Positions 53,820-62,861 of a stretch of DNA of 64,000 nt are shown one piece after another. Made by a program: the position numbers and the translations under genes. Source of the stretch: Azotobacter paspali (GTDB lineage Bacteria; Pseudomonadota; Gammaproteobacteria; Pseudomonadales; Pseudomonadaceae); the NCBI RefSeq assembly GCF_042434745.1, contig NZ_JBHLSS010000076.1; one strand, given 5' to 3'. The notes below the pieces were generated by a model, which saw nothing but the letters and a program-made list of their open reading frames with translations, ran no database searches and was not told where the DNA came from. Numbering within the stretch: the first letter of the stretch is position 1; each line of letters begins with the position of its first letter.

Positions 53820-56477
53820 TCAGGCCAGACTCTTGCTGACCACTTCGTAGACGTCGCAGGACAGTTCGCCGCAAGCGAGGATGCGCTCCAGCTCGGCCCG
53901 CATCAGCACCTGGCGGACCGCGTCGTACTTGCGCCAGCGGGTCAGCGGCGCCAGTTGGCGGGCGGCGATCTGCGGATTGAGGGCGTTGAGCATGATCACC
54001 TGGTCGGCGAGAAAGCGATAACCCAGGCCGTCGGCACGGTGGAAGTTGACGTGGTTCTGGTTGGCGAAGGCGCCGATCAGTGCACGCACCTTGTTGGGGT
54101 TCTTCAGGGTGAAGGCCGGATGCTTCATCAGCGCCTGCACGCGCTCCAGACCGCCCGGCAGCGAACAGCCGGCCTGCACGCTGAACCACTGGTCCATGAC
54201 CAGCGGATCGTCCTGGAAATAGTCGGCGAACATCGCCAGCGCCTTGGCCTTCTCCGCCTCGAACGGCGAGTTGACCAGCACCGCCAGGGCGGCGAGACGT
54301 TCGGTCATGTTGTCGGTCGCCTGGTACTGGTCCTGGCAGGCGGCTAGAACTTCCGGCCTCCCGCTGAGCATCAGGTAGGACAGCGCGATGTTCTGCAGGG
54401 CACGGCGGGCGAAGTGCTCGGCCGAGGCGACGTAGGGGCTCTGCCGCGAGACTTCGCGATTGCTCCGGTAGCGCTGCCAGAGCGGCTCGTAGAGGGCGCC
54501 GGCGATCTCGCGGCGGGCGAACTCGCGGGCGGCGTGGATGGCCTCGACGTCGGCTACCGCGCTGATCTCGATCAGGTAGGCCTCGCCCGGCAGGGAGAGC
54601 ATTTCGGCGACCATCGCCGGGTCCAGCCCCTCGTTCTCCAGCACGCTCTTCAGCGCTGCGAGCAGGCGCCGGTCGAGTACCATGGACTCGCCGCGCTGCT
54701 GCTGGCCGACCAGTTCCTGCAACACCTGCACGGCGAGCTGCTGACCGGCTTCCCAGCGGTTGAAGCCGTCGGAGTCGTGCTGCATGAGGAACATCAGTTG
54801 GTCACGGCCGTAGGGGTAGACCAGCTTGACCGGCGCGGAGAAATTGCGCAGCAGCGACGGCAGCGGCCGTTCGGGCAGGTCGACGAAGGTGAATGCCTGC
54901 TCGGCGGCGGTCACCGCCAGCACCCGGCCGCTACCAGCGGCCTCGGCCTCGCCGGTCAGGCGCAGCGGCAGCTCACGGCCCTGGCCGTCGAGCAGCGCCA
55001 GCGCCACGGGAATCACAAAGGGTTCCTTGTGCGCCTGGCTGGGGGTCGGCGGGCAACTCTGGCGGAAGGTCAGGGTGTAGGTCCCGGCCTTGGCGTCGTA
55101 CTGCTCGGCGACCTCCAGGCACGGCGTGCCGGCCTGGGTGTACCAGCGCTTGAACTGGGTCAGGTCGACACCATTGGCGTCCTCCATGGCCTTGACGAAG
55201 TCGTCGCAGGTCACCGCCTGACCGTCATGACGCTCGAAATAGAGGTCGCTGCCGCGCCGGAATCCCTCGGCGCCGAGCAGCGTGCGAAGCATGCCGACCA
55301 CTTCGGAACCCTTCTCGTAGACGGTCAGGGTATAGAAGTTGGAAATCTCCATGTAGGAGTCCGGGCGCACCGAGTGGGCCATGGGACCGGCATCCTCGGC
55401 GAACTGGTGGGTGCGCAGGTAGGCGACGTCCTCGATGCGCTTGACCGTGGCGGAATTCATGTCGGCGGAAAAGCCGGCATCGCGAAATACGGTGAAGCCT
55501 TCCTTGAGCGACAGTTGGAACCAGTCGCGGCAGGTCACCCGGTTACCCGACCAGTTGTGGAAATACTCGTGGGCGACGATCGCCTCGACCCGCTGGTGGG
55601 CGGCGTCGGTAGCAGTCTCGGCCTTGGCCAGCACGGCACCGGAGTTGAAGATGTTGAGCCCCTTGTTCTCCATGGCGCCCATGTTGAAGTCGTTGACCGC
55701 GACGATCATGAAGATGTCGAGGTCGTACTCGCGCCCATAGGTTTCCTCGTCCCAGCGCATGGCGCGCTTGAGGCTGTCCATGGCGTGCTGGCACTTGTCG
55801 ATGTTCTCCGGCTCGACGTAGATGCGCAGGGTCACCCGGCGGCCGCTCAGGGTGGTGAATTCGTCCTCCACGCACCAGAGGTCACCAGCGACCAGGGCGA
55901 ACAGGTAGGCCGGCTTCCTGAACGGGTCCTCCCAGGTCGCCCAGTGCCGGCCGTTGTCGGTATTGCCGCTGGCCACCGGGTTGCCGTTGGAGAGCAGCAC
56001 CGGATAACGCTGCTGCTCGGCGCTGAGCGTGGTGGTGAAGCGGCTCATCACGTCCGGGCGGTCGAGGTAGTAGGTGATCTTGCGAAAGCCCTCGGCTTCG
56101 CACTGGGTGCAGAACATCTTGCCGGACTTGTAGAGCCCTTCGAGCGCGGTGTTGCTTTCCGGGTGAATGCATACGCGGGTTTCGACGACGAACTCGGCAC
56201 GTTCGGGCTGCAGGCTCAGGTGGCTGTCGTCCACCTGATATTCGTGGACGCCCAGCTCGCGGCCGTCGAGGGTGACCGCCAAAAGCTCCAGTTGTTGCCC
56301 GTCCAGCACCAACGGCGGCAGGCCGGCGCCGCCGGCCGGGTTGCGGCGCATCGCCAGGCGCGCCTCCACCAGAGTGCGGTCCTCGTGCAGCTCGAAGCTC
56401 AGGTGAGTCTCGTCGATCAGGTAGTCCGGCGCCTGATAATTTTTGAGGTAAACGGTTTTCGGCTGTTCGGTACGCAT
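53820..56477 (-). CDS. pepN: Aminopeptidase N
   Basis: 885-residue M1 zinc metallopeptidase that removes N-terminal residues from cytosolic peptides. GAMEN (267-271) and the zinc motif H303-EYF-H307 with the downstream Glu in SLKEGFTVFRD are intact, and the C-terminal ARM-like helical domain is full length (ANQNHVNFHRADGLGYRFLADQVI). Same strand as DUF2797 and yeaC upstream, 74 bases away, as in other pseudomonads. Confidence 0.96.
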   Translation of the reverse strand: MRTEQPKTVYLKNYQAPDYLIDETHLSFELHEDRTLVEARLAMRRNPAGGAGLPPLVLDGQQLELLAVTLDGRELGVHEYQVDDSHLSLQPERAEFVVETRVCIHPESNTALEGLYKSGKMFCTQCEAEGFRKITYYLDRPDVMSRFTTTLSAEQQRYPVLLSNGNPVASGNTDNGRHWATWEDPFRKPAYLFALVAGDLWCVEDEFTTLSGRRVTLRIYVEPENIDKCQHAMDSLKRAMRWDEETYGREYDLDIFMIVAVNDFNMGAMENKGLNIFNSGAVLAKAETATDAAHQRVEAIVAHEYFHNWSGNRVTCRDWFQLSLKEGFTVFRDAGFSADMNSATVKRIEDVAYLRTHQFAEDAGPMAHSVRPDSYMEISNFYTLTVYEKGSEVVGMLRTLLGAEGFRRGSDLYFERHDGQAVTCDDFVKAMEDANGVDLTQFKRWYTQAGTPCLEVAEQYDAKAGTYTLTFRQSCPPTPSQAHKEPFVIPVALALLDGQGRELPLRLTGEAEAAGSGRVLAVTAAEQAFTFVDLPERPLPSLLRNFSAPVKLVYPYGRDQLMFLMQHDSDGFNRWEAGQQLAVQVLQELVGQQQRGESMVLDRRLLAALKSVLENEGLDPAMVAEMLSLPGEAYLIEISAVADVEAIHAAREFARREIAGALYEPLWQRYRSNREVSRQSPYVASAEHFARRALQNIALSYLMLSGRPEVLAACQDQYQATDNMTERLAALAVLVNSPFEAEKAKALAMFADYFQDDPLVMDQWFSVQAGCSLPGGLERVQALMKHPAFTLKNPNKVRALIGAFANQNHVNFHRADGLGYRFLADQVIMLNALNPQIAARQLAPLTRWRKYDAVRQVLMRAELERILACGELSCDVYEVVSKSLA

Positions 56478-56551
56478 CGTTCGGCTCCATCGGTACCCGC
56501 CGCCCTCGGCGGGAGCGGGATGGGGTAAGGGGATATAAGGCCGGATTCGGC

Positions 56552-57379
56552 TCAGATCGAGACGGCCAACTGGTATGCCGTGTACTTGCGGATGTTGATC
56601 ACGCCGACGTCGAAGATCAGATATTGGCCCTTGATTCCCTTCAGGGTTCCTTCCACCACGGGTGTCTTGTCCAGGTCGAGGCTGACAATCTTCTCGGGAT
56701 AGCTTTCCACCGGATAGCGGATCTCCACCGGTTCGGCGTCGCTCAGGGGCTGGATCGCCTGCAGGCCGAAACGTGTCCGCAGAGTTTCGAATCCCTCCCG
56801 GCAGGTTTCGAAGAGTCGCTCGCGCACGGCCGGCAGATCGACCGGCGCGGCCTCGCCCTTAAGCAGCGCGCGCCAGTTGGTGCGGTCGGCGACCTGACTG
56901 CGCAAAAGGTCTTCCACCAGTCCCGACTGCTGGCGGGTGGCGACGCGCAGGATCGGCAGCGCCTGACTGGCACCCTGGTCGAGCCAGCGGGTCGGCACCT
57001 GGCTGGCACGGGTAATGCCGACCTTGATGCCGGAGGAGTTGGCCAGGTAGACGACATGCTCGCTCATGCAAAAGCGCTCGCCCCAGGCCGGATCGCGACA
57101 GGTGCCCTGGGCGTGGTGGCATTTCTCGGGGCTGACGATGCAGCTGTCGCACTGCGGCAACTTCTTGAAGCAGGGATAGCAGTAGCCCTGGCCGAAGCTC
57201 TTGGCGGTCCTGCGCCCGCAATGGCAGCAATGGATGGCGCCCAGGTATTCTAAGCGCAGAGGGCTGCCAAGCAGCGGGTTGACCGGCACCTGCGCCTCGC
57301 CCAGACGCAAGGCGTACTGCACCGGGGCGTCGAGGCGCGTCGCCATCTTGTCCAGCGCGCCGCGTGCGAGTTCGGCCAT
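56552..57379 (-). CDS. DUF2797 domain protein
   Basis: 275-residue protein with a cysteine-rich N-terminal region (CCHCGRRTAKSFGQGYCYPCFKKLPQCDSC, plus KCHH and FCMSEHVVYLANSSGIKVGITRASQVPTRW), a probable zinc-binding module joined to a GIY-YIG-like segment (VYLAxSSGxKVGIT). No biochemical role is established. Start at 57379 overlaps the stop of yeaC by one base (TGATG), so the two are coupled. Confidence 0.88.
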   Translation of the reverse strand: MAELARGALDKMATRLDAPVQYALRLGEAQVPVNPLLGSPLRLEYLGAIHCCHCGRRTAKSFGQGYCYPCFKKLPQCDSCIVSPEKCHHAQGTCRDPAWGERFCMSEHVVYLANSSGIKVGITRASQVPTRWLDQGASQALPILRVATRQQSGLVEDLLRSQVADRTNWRALLKGEAAPVDLPAVRERLFETCREGFETLRTRFGLQAIQPLSDAEPVEIRYPVESYPEKIVSLDLDKTPVVEGTLKGIKGQYLIFDVGVINIRKYTAYQLAVSI

Positions 57380-57642
57380 CAGTGCAGGGTATCCGAGGGC
57401 TTGAACAGCAGGTTGGGAATCGGCTCGCCGCTCGACTTGCACTTCTGCTCGCCCATGTAGCCGGTGCGCTCCTCCTCCGGCAAGTTCCGGATCTCCCAGG
57501 CGATCATCGCCTGCAGGCTCAGTTCCTTTTGCTCCTGGGTCAGCTTGCGGCCATCCGGCCATTTGCCGATTTCCACCGCCAGCTTGAGACTCCGGTAGAT
57601 CTCCGGGGTGATGTTCTCGATCATTTCTTTGAAGGACGACAT
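57379..57642 (-). CDS. YeaC family protein (DUF1315)
   Basis: 87-residue protein matching DUF1315/YeaC: FKEMIENITPEIYRSLKLAVEIGKWPDGRKLTQEQKELSLQAMIAWEIRNLPEEERTGYMG. Conserved in gammaproteobacteria, function unknown. It starts the yeaC-DUF2797(-pepN) unit; its stop overlaps the DUF2797 start. Confidence 0.9.
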   Translation of the reverse strand: MSSFKEMIENITPEIYRSLKLAVEIGKWPDGRKLTQEQKELSLQAMIAWEIRNLPEEERTGYMGEQKCKSSGEPIPNLLFKPSDTLH

Positions 57643-57855
57643 GGAAGACTCCTGCGGGATTCTGCCTGCATTCTAACCTAGAGCCGCGCGGGCTGCCGCG
57701 TACGGGGCAAACGCATGCAAACTCCCGGCCCGCCCCCGGATCGGGCAAAATCGCGGCAGGGTCTTTCCCGGTCCTTTGCGCGGCTGCGATCGCCCCGCAC
57801 CCGTTTCCTATGCCTGGCCTCGGGGCAGGTGCCGACGCCCCTCGATGCGCAGGGC

Positions 57856-58535
57856 TCAGGACGCCTTCGCCAGCCTCTGCCCCGGTATGGCGTCGAGCAG
57901 TTCCCGCGTGTAGTCGCTGGCCGGCCGTTCGAAGACTTGGCCGGTCGGCCCCTGCTCCACCCCCGGCCCTTGTTCAGCACCAGCACCCGGTGGGCGATGC
58001 TGCCGACCACCGCCAGGTCATGGAAAACCAGCACGTAGGCGACCCCAGCTCGTGCTGCAGTTCGTCGAGCAGGTCGAGGATCTACGCCTGAACCGGGACA
58101 TCGAGGGCCGAAACCGGCTTGTCGAGCAGCAGCAGTCCGGCTGCAGGGTCAGGGCGTGGGCGATGGCGACGCGCTGGCGCTGGCCGCCGGAGAGTTCGCG
58201 CGGCAGGCGGTCGGCAGGCGGACCCGGTCGATCAGCCGGCGCGCGGCCACCTCCAGCTCGCGCCCTTTGGCCAGCCCGAAGAAGACCAGCGGTTCGACGA
58301 TACTGTCGAAGATGGAGAAGCGCGGGTCGAGGGCAGCGAAGGGATTCTGCTGGACCAGTTGCATGTGCCGGCGTAGCGGGCGGAATTGCCGCCGGCCGAA
58401 GCCGGTGACGTCCTCGCCGTCGAACAGCACACGCCCCTGGTCGGGCGTCTCCAGGCCGAGGGCGATGCGCAGGATGGTGCTCTTGCCGGAACTGGACTGG
58501 CCGACGATAGCCAGGGTCTGGCCGCGGTACGACAA
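57856..58535 (-). pseudogene. Frameshifted oligopeptide-type ABC transporter ATPase (C-terminal domain)
   Basis: Remnant of the second nucleotide-binding domain of a peptide ABC ATPase (YejF-like). Motifs appear in order but in different frames: Walker A VGQSSSGKST and QNPFAALDPRFSI in one frame, the signature LSGGQRQRVAIAHAL in a second, a broken Walker B region, then VFHDLAVVGSIAHRVLVLNKGR and a tail (DYTRELLDAIPGQRLAKAS) ending at 57856. At least three frameshifts. The N-terminal domain and all permease genes are absent. Confidence 0.8.
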
Positions 58536-58577
58536 ATCGGCGACAGACTACGACGATAGCTGCCGCTACGCGGCAGG

Positions 58578-58780
58578 TCGCGGATGAATCCGCTCCGACG
58601 AAAAGCAGCCGTCCCGCCAAACCATCGGCGGATTGCACCCACCCCACGACTGCCTCACGGCCAGCCTTCGGCTTGCCGCGCCGTTGACGCGGGTCCGAAT
58701 GAACCCGCTGCCATAGCAAGAGCACCGAATGTTCGCTGCTGCAAGGGGCGCTCCCGGGTAGGCGCGAATTCATTCGCGAC
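58578..58780. repeat. Inverted pair of Pseudomonas-type REP palindromes
   Basis: Two REP-like sequences face each other: GCGGAT-GA-ATCCGC (58580-58593) followed by TCC, and CGCGAAT-TC-ATTCGCG (58762-58777) preceded by GGTAGG. Each contains the palindromic core and the conserved flank of Pseudomonas REPs; the inverted arrangement fits a REPIN. They fill the gap between the ABC pseudogene and slyX. Confidence 0.65.
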
Positions 58781-58803
58781 CGGAGCAGGCACAAAGTTTC
58801 GGC

Positions 58804-59013
58804 TTAGTAGTGCGGCGGCGGCGCCCCGTCGTCGTCCACCGAGCCGAACTCATCGATCAGTTCCTTCTGGCGCTTGGCCAAGGCTTCCAACTGCATCTGC
58901 AGGCGCTCGACCACCCGCTGCTGGGCGACCAGCACATCGTTCAACGCCTGAATGGTGTCGTCCTGGAAGGCTAGGCGGGTTTCCAGATCGTTGATGCGCG
59001 CTTCCAAGTTCAT
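58804..59013 (-). CDS. slyX: SlyX family protein
   Basis: 69-residue coiled-coil protein: MNLEARINDLETRLAFQDDTIQALNDVLVAQQ (heptad pattern), ending in the conserved PPPHY. SlyX is widespread and of unknown function. It lies two bases after the HIT gene stop, so they form an operon. Confidence 0.93.
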   Translation of the reverse strand: MNLEARINDLETRLAFQDDTIQALNDVLVAQQRVVERLQMQLEALAKRQKELIDEFGSVDDDGAPPPHY

Positions 59014-59015
59014 GT

Positions 59016-59441
59016 TCAGTCCTCCATAAAGTGGAAATCCCCGGTCAGCACCAGACGCAGCTTGTCGCGGATGGCAGCGATCTGCGCGTCCGTGTAGGGC
59101 TTCGCCGGATGCCTTCCCCACACCGGCGTCGGCCAGGCGGCGTCGTCGCGCCGACGCACGATGACGTGCATGTGCAGTTGAGCGACCTGGTTGCCCAGGG
59201 CAGCCACGTTCATCTTGTCGGCGCCGAAGGTGTCCTTGAGGGTCTCCGCCAGTTCGGTGGTTTCCTGCCAGAAGGCTTGCTGGTCCTCGGCGTCGAGCTG
59301 GAACAGCTCGACGACCTCTTCCCTGCGCGGCACCAGGACGAACCAGGGATAGTGGGCATCGTTCATCAGCAGCAGACGGCACAACGGGAAATCACCGATG
59401 GGCAGGGTATCCTGTTGCAAACGTGAATCCAGAGCGAACAT
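59016..59441 (-). CDS. HIT-family protein
   Basis: 141-residue histidine-triad nucleotide-binding protein: FALDSRLQQDT, LLLMNDAHYPWFVLVPRR, NVAALGNQVAQLHMHVIVRR. The HIT motif has H90 and H92, but the third position is Val rather than His or Gln, as seen in several proteobacterial relatives. Likely a nucleotide hydrolase or transferase; substrate unknown. The start at 59441 follows AAGGAG with nine to ten bases. Confidence 0.9.
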   Translation of the reverse strand: MFALDSRLQQDTLPIGDFPLCRLLLMNDAHYPWFVLVPRREEVVELFQLDAEDQQAFWQETTELAETLKDTFGADKMNVAALGNQVAQLHMHVIVRRRDDAAWPTPVWGRHPAKPYTDAQIAAIRDKLRLVLTGDFHFMED

Positions 59442-59477
59442 GACCTTGTCTCCTTGTGCGGATTCCGGGTGGATTTG

Positions 59478-59771
59478 GGGCCTGTTGACGTTTGGGCGTG
59501 AGCCGCGCTGCCGCGTCAAATGCCGCCAGGCCGGGCCGCGTTCGGCAAGGCGCGGGGCGCCGGCAATGGTCATTCCCTTGCCAAGACCCGCAACGCCGCA
59601 TGGCGGCATTTGCCGCGCAGCCTGGGCGGCCCCACCCGTAGGGACGGGGCCCGTTTGGCGCGGCACGGCGTCGCTCGTCGTTCATTTGGAATGACCAAAC
59701 TTCTCTCCTCGTTCATTGTTCTGCGCCAAACGGGCCTGCGGCGCGGCCTACGCCCAAACGTCAACAGGCCC
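59478..59771. mobile_element. 294-bp MITE-like repeat with 31-bp terminal inverted repeats
   Basis: The ends (59478-59508 and 59741-59771) are inverted copies matching at 29 of 31 positions; each begins GGGCCTGTTGACGTTTGGGC. Inside are two further perfect inverted repeats: CAAATGCCGCCA (59517-59528 with 59601-59612) and GGCCCGTTTGGCGC (59648-59661 with 59723-59736). No ORF of merit and no obvious target duplication. The layered symmetry suggests a non-autonomous element or a large structured repeat. Confidence 0.7.
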
Positions 59772-59844
59772 TAGCAAGCCGCAGGGTAATCGCCTCGCCC
59801 GCTCATCAATGGAAAGGCGGCGGCCCTCCGGCTGGGCAGCATAG

Positions 59845-61263
59845 CTAACGGGGCAGGCGAACGGAAACCTCTAGTCCGCCGAGGGGCGAAGTGTCCAGGG
59901 CAATCTCACCGCCATGCAACTCCACCGCCCGTTGCACGATGGACAGGCCGAGCCCGGCGCCCTGACCTTCTCCGGCACGGAAGAAGCGCTCGAACACCCT
60001 CTCGCGCAGCGCCGGCGGAATTCCCGGCCCGCTGTCCTGCACGCGCAGCAGGAGATCGTCCGCATCGGCCTCGAGCAATAACCGGATACAGCCGCCTTGC
60101 GGGGTGTACTGCACGGCATTGGCGACCAGGTTCTGCACCAGGATCGCCAAGCTGGGCGCATCGCCGCGCAGCACATGGCCGCCTACGCCGGTGGTTTCCA
60201 GGGTCAGCTCCTGCCCCTTGGCCAGCGCCAGCGGCGTCAGTTCGGCCAGTTCGCTGCGCAGGAAGGCGGCCAGGTCGAGACGGGTCATGCGCAATTGCAC
60301 CGCCACCGGCTCCAGGCGGGCCAGCGCCAGCAACTGCCCGACCACCCGGGTCGCCCGCTCGACGCCCGGCCCCAGTTGACGAAGCGCTTCGGCGCGGTCG
60401 ACCGGATCGGGCGCCTCGAGGGCGTTCTGCGCATGAATGCGCAGCACCGCCAGCGGCGTGCGCAGCTCGTGGGCGGCGGCGGCAAGCAATTGGCGTTCGC
60501 GCTCCAACAACTGGGTGACCTGCAGCAGTAGGCGGTTGAGGGCCGCCACCACCGGCTCCAGCTCCCGCGGCAAGGGAGCCAGCAGCAGCGGCGCCAAGTT
60601 GTCCGGGTCGCGCACCCGGATCAGCCTGACCATGCGTTCGAGCGGACGCAGGCCCCAGCCGATCGCCAGCCAGACCAGCAGCGCCAGCAGCGGCAGGCCG
60701 AACAGGTCCGGCAACAGGCTGCGCTTGGCGATCTTGTCCGCCAGTTCGCCGCGCACGTCCTCGCGTTCGCCGACCAGAATCCAGCGCTGATCGGCCCGGT
60801 CGTGGAGAACGAAGACTCGCCAGCGAAAAGGCTCTAGATCCAGCAGGTGGTAACCGATCAGCCGCTCGTCGGCCAGAGCGTCCGGCACCTGCGTCAGCAA
60901 GCTGGAGAGCAGGGTGCGCGGGGCGCTCGCCGAATGCAGGATCAATTCGCCCCGCTCGTCGAATACCTGGAAGGCCAGCTTGCCCTCGTAGCGGTGTCCC
61001 AGCAGCAGTGCCGCGTGCCTGCCCGGCAGGGTCTGCATCGCCAGCGCCTCGTCAAGCATGGCTTGCACCTCCTCGCGCTCGCGCTCGAGCATTTCGCGGC
61101 CGACCAGCCCGGCGAGCAGGCGGGCGGTCTGCGCCAGTTGCGCATCGAACAATTCCTCGATCTCGTGCTGGGCATCCCTGTAGCTCTTGTAGGAGATCAG
61201 CGAGAGGGTGAAGGCCAGCACAGCGAGGACGAGAAACAGGGTGCGGGCGCGGATCGAGCGCAT
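59845..61263 (-). CDS. Two-component sensor histidine kinase (QseC/PmrB-like)
   Basis: 472-residue membrane kinase. First membrane helix at about residues 8-24, periplasmic sensor domain to about 185, second helix (LFGLPLLALLVWLAIGWGL), HAMP region, then the phosphoacceptor H265 in AAAAHELRTPLAVLRIHAQ, and the ATPase boxes N (QNLVANAVQYTP), G1 (VQDSGPGIP), F (ERFFRAG) and G2 (GAGLGLSIVQR). The start overlaps the stop of the response regulator (TGATG). The signal is unknown; QseC/PmrB-type kinases often sense envelope or metal stress. Confidence 0.93.
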   Translation of the reverse strand: MRSIRARTLFLVLAVLAFTLSLISYKSYRDAQHEIEELFDAQLAQTARLLAGLVGREMLEREREEVQAMLDEALAMQTLPGRHAALLLGHRYEGKLAFQVFDERGELILHSASAPRTLLSSLLTQVPDALADERLIGYHLLDLEPFRWRVFVLHDRADQRWILVGEREDVRGELADKIAKRSLLPDLFGLPLLALLVWLAIGWGLRPLERMVRLIRVRDPDNLAPLLLAPLPRELEPVVAALNRLLLQVTQLLERERQLLAAAAHELRTPLAVLRIHAQNALEAPDPVDRAEALRQLGPGVERATRVVGQLLALARLEPVAVQLRMTRLDLAAFLRSELAELTPLALAKGQELTLETTGVGGHVLRGDAPSLAILVQNLVANAVQYTPQGGCIRLLLEADADDLLLRVQDSGPGIPPALRERVFERFFRAGEGQGAGLGLSIVQRAVELHGGEIALDTSPLGGLEVSVRLPR

Positions 61264-61922
61264 CAGGCCTTGTCCACCATGTAGCCGACGCCGCGCACGG
61301 TACGGATCAGTTCGGGAAAGAACTTGCGCCGCAGGTGGTGCACATGCACCTCCAGGGCGTTGCTCTCCACCTCTTTGCTCCAGCCGTAGAGCGCCTGCTG
61401 CAGGCGATCGCGGGTCAGTACCCGGCCCGGCTGCGCCAGCAGTTCGTGCAGCAGCAGGAACTCCTTGCGCGCCAGGGCGATGTCCTGCCCCTGGTAACTG
61501 ACCGCCTGGCTCTGCGGGTCGAGCTGGATGCCACGGTATTCCAGGGCCGACTGCGGGCGGTTGAAGCTGCGCCGCAGCAACGCCCGTAGACGGGCTTTCA
61601 GCTCGGCGACGTCGAAGGGCTTGACCAGGTAGTCGTCGGCACCGGCATCCAGCCCGGCGATGCGCTCGCTGGTCGCATCGCGCGCGGTCAGCACCAGCAC
61701 CGGCAGCGGATTGCCCGCGGCACGCAGGCGGCGGAGCACGTCCAGGCCATCCAGCCTCGGCAGGCCGAGATCGAGCACACAGAGATCGAAGTTCTCGCAA
61801 CCGAAGGCGTGCAGCGCGCTGGCGCCATCCTGCAGCCAGTCGACCGTATAGCCCTCGGGCTTGAGGGCGGTGCGGATACCCTCGCCTAGCGCCGCATCGT
61901 CTTCCACCAGCAAAATACGCAT
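61263..61922 (-). CDS. OmpR-family response regulator (QseB/PmrA-like)
   Basis: 219-residue regulator. Receiver domain with acidic pocket E7-D8-D9, phosphoacceptor D51 (LCVLDLGLPRLDG), Thr in VLTARD and Lys in YLVKPFD; C-terminal winged helix (LARKEFLLLHELLAQPGRVLTRDRLQQALYGW, SNALEVHVHHLRRKF, IRTVRGVGYMV). Translated together with the sensor kinase. It lies 137 bases downstream of the SDR gene on the same strand, so the lipid-type operon upstream may share transcripts or control with it. Confidence 0.95.
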   Translation of the reverse strand: MRILLVEDDAALGEGIRTALKPEGYTVDWLQDGASALHAFGCENFDLCVLDLGLPRLDGLDVLRRLRAAGNPLPVLVLTARDATSERIAGLDAGADDYLVKPFDVAELKARLRALLRRSFNRPQSALEYRGIQLDPQSQAVSYQGQDIALARKEFLLLHELLAQPGRVLTRDRLQQALYGWSKEVESNALEVHVHHLRRKFFPELIRTVRGVGYMVDKA

Positions 61923-62059
61923 GCTCCACTCCCGCTTTTCCGGGTCACTTCGGCCCGGCGCCCTGCCGGGCGCCGTCCGTTATCGGCAATCTCGCACCCC
62001 GGCCGTGCAGGATGAACTGGTTCACAAAATACCTCCAGCCGCTGCGCCAGAGACTTCGC

Positions 62060-62851
62060 TCAGGACTTGTCGCGGGCGAAACGCTGGATGATCGGCAACT
62101 GCTTGCGCAGAGCCTGGTCGACGACCCGCGGCAACAGACTGTTGAGGCGCACGAAGAGCTTTTCCGGCCAGCCCAGGTAAAGTTCCTCCCGCTCGCGCAA
62201 GATCACCTCGGCGAGCGCCGCCGCCACCGTCAGCGGGTCGTCCATGGCCACCTTCAGCGCGTCGTTCATCGCCACCACGTTGTCGGTGTTCATTCCCGTA
62301 TGGGTGGCCCGCGGCGCGACGTAGAGCACCTTGATCTGGGTATCGGCGAGCTCGCGGCGCAGCGCCTCGGAGAAGCCGCGCACGGCGAACTTGCTGGCGC
62401 AGTAGGCAGTGAAGCCGGGGTAGCCGAGGGAGCCGAAGGTCGAGCCGACGTTGACCACCAGGGCACGCGTCTGCTGGCGCAACAAGGGCAGCAGGCGATG
62501 GGTGAGCTGCAAGGTAGCGGTGACGTTGAGCCCGATCAGTTCGGCGATCCCCTCCTCGTCGTGATCCTCCAGCAGGCTGAAACGGTTGTTACCGGCGGCG
62601 TTGACCAAGGTGTTGAGGTCGCCGAAACGCCTGGCCGCGGCCAGTACCGCTTGACGCCCCACAGCTTCGGAGATGTCCGCCTGGACGATTTCCAACTGCG
62701 CCGGATAGCGCTGCTGCAGCCTCTGCAGTGGCTCCAGGTGGCGCCCGACCAGCAACAGTCGGGCTCCGCCCTCGCAGAGCCGCACCACCAGCGCTTGGCC
62801 GATGCCGCCACTGGCGCCGGTCAGCAATCCTCGACAATCGGACAACTGCAT
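62060..62851 (-). CDS. Short-chain dehydrogenase/reductase
   Basis: 263-residue classical SDR: nucleotide-binding TGASGGIG (11-18), NAAG (84-87), catalytic S137, Y150-x3-K154 (AYCASKFAVRGF). The C-terminal half (LYVAPRATHTGMNTD, then LYLGWPEKLFVRLNSLLPRVVDQAL) resembles SDRs acting on fatty acyl chains or ketones; substrate is not known. It lies 10 bases downstream of the TenA-like gene with AGGAGG before its ATG, third in the operon. Confidence 0.92.
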   Translation of the reverse strand: MQLSDCRGLLTGASGGIGQALVVRLCEGGARLLLVGRHLEPLQRLQQRYPAQLEIVQADISEAVGRQAVLAAARRFGDLNTLVNAAGNNRFSLLEDHDEEGIAELIGLNVTATLQLTHRLLPLLRQQTRALVVNVGSTFGSLGYPGFTAYCASKFAVRGFSEALRRELADTQIKVLYVAPRATHTGMNTDNVVAMNDALKVAMDDPLTVAAALAEVILREREELYLGWPEKLFVRLNSLLPRVVDQALRKQLPIIQRFARDKS

Positions 62852-62861
62852 ATCTCCCTCC

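Noticed and set aside
54414..56528. Plus-strand open frame of about 700 codons opposite pepN
   Set aside because: Antisense of conserved pepN, with no recognisable domain.
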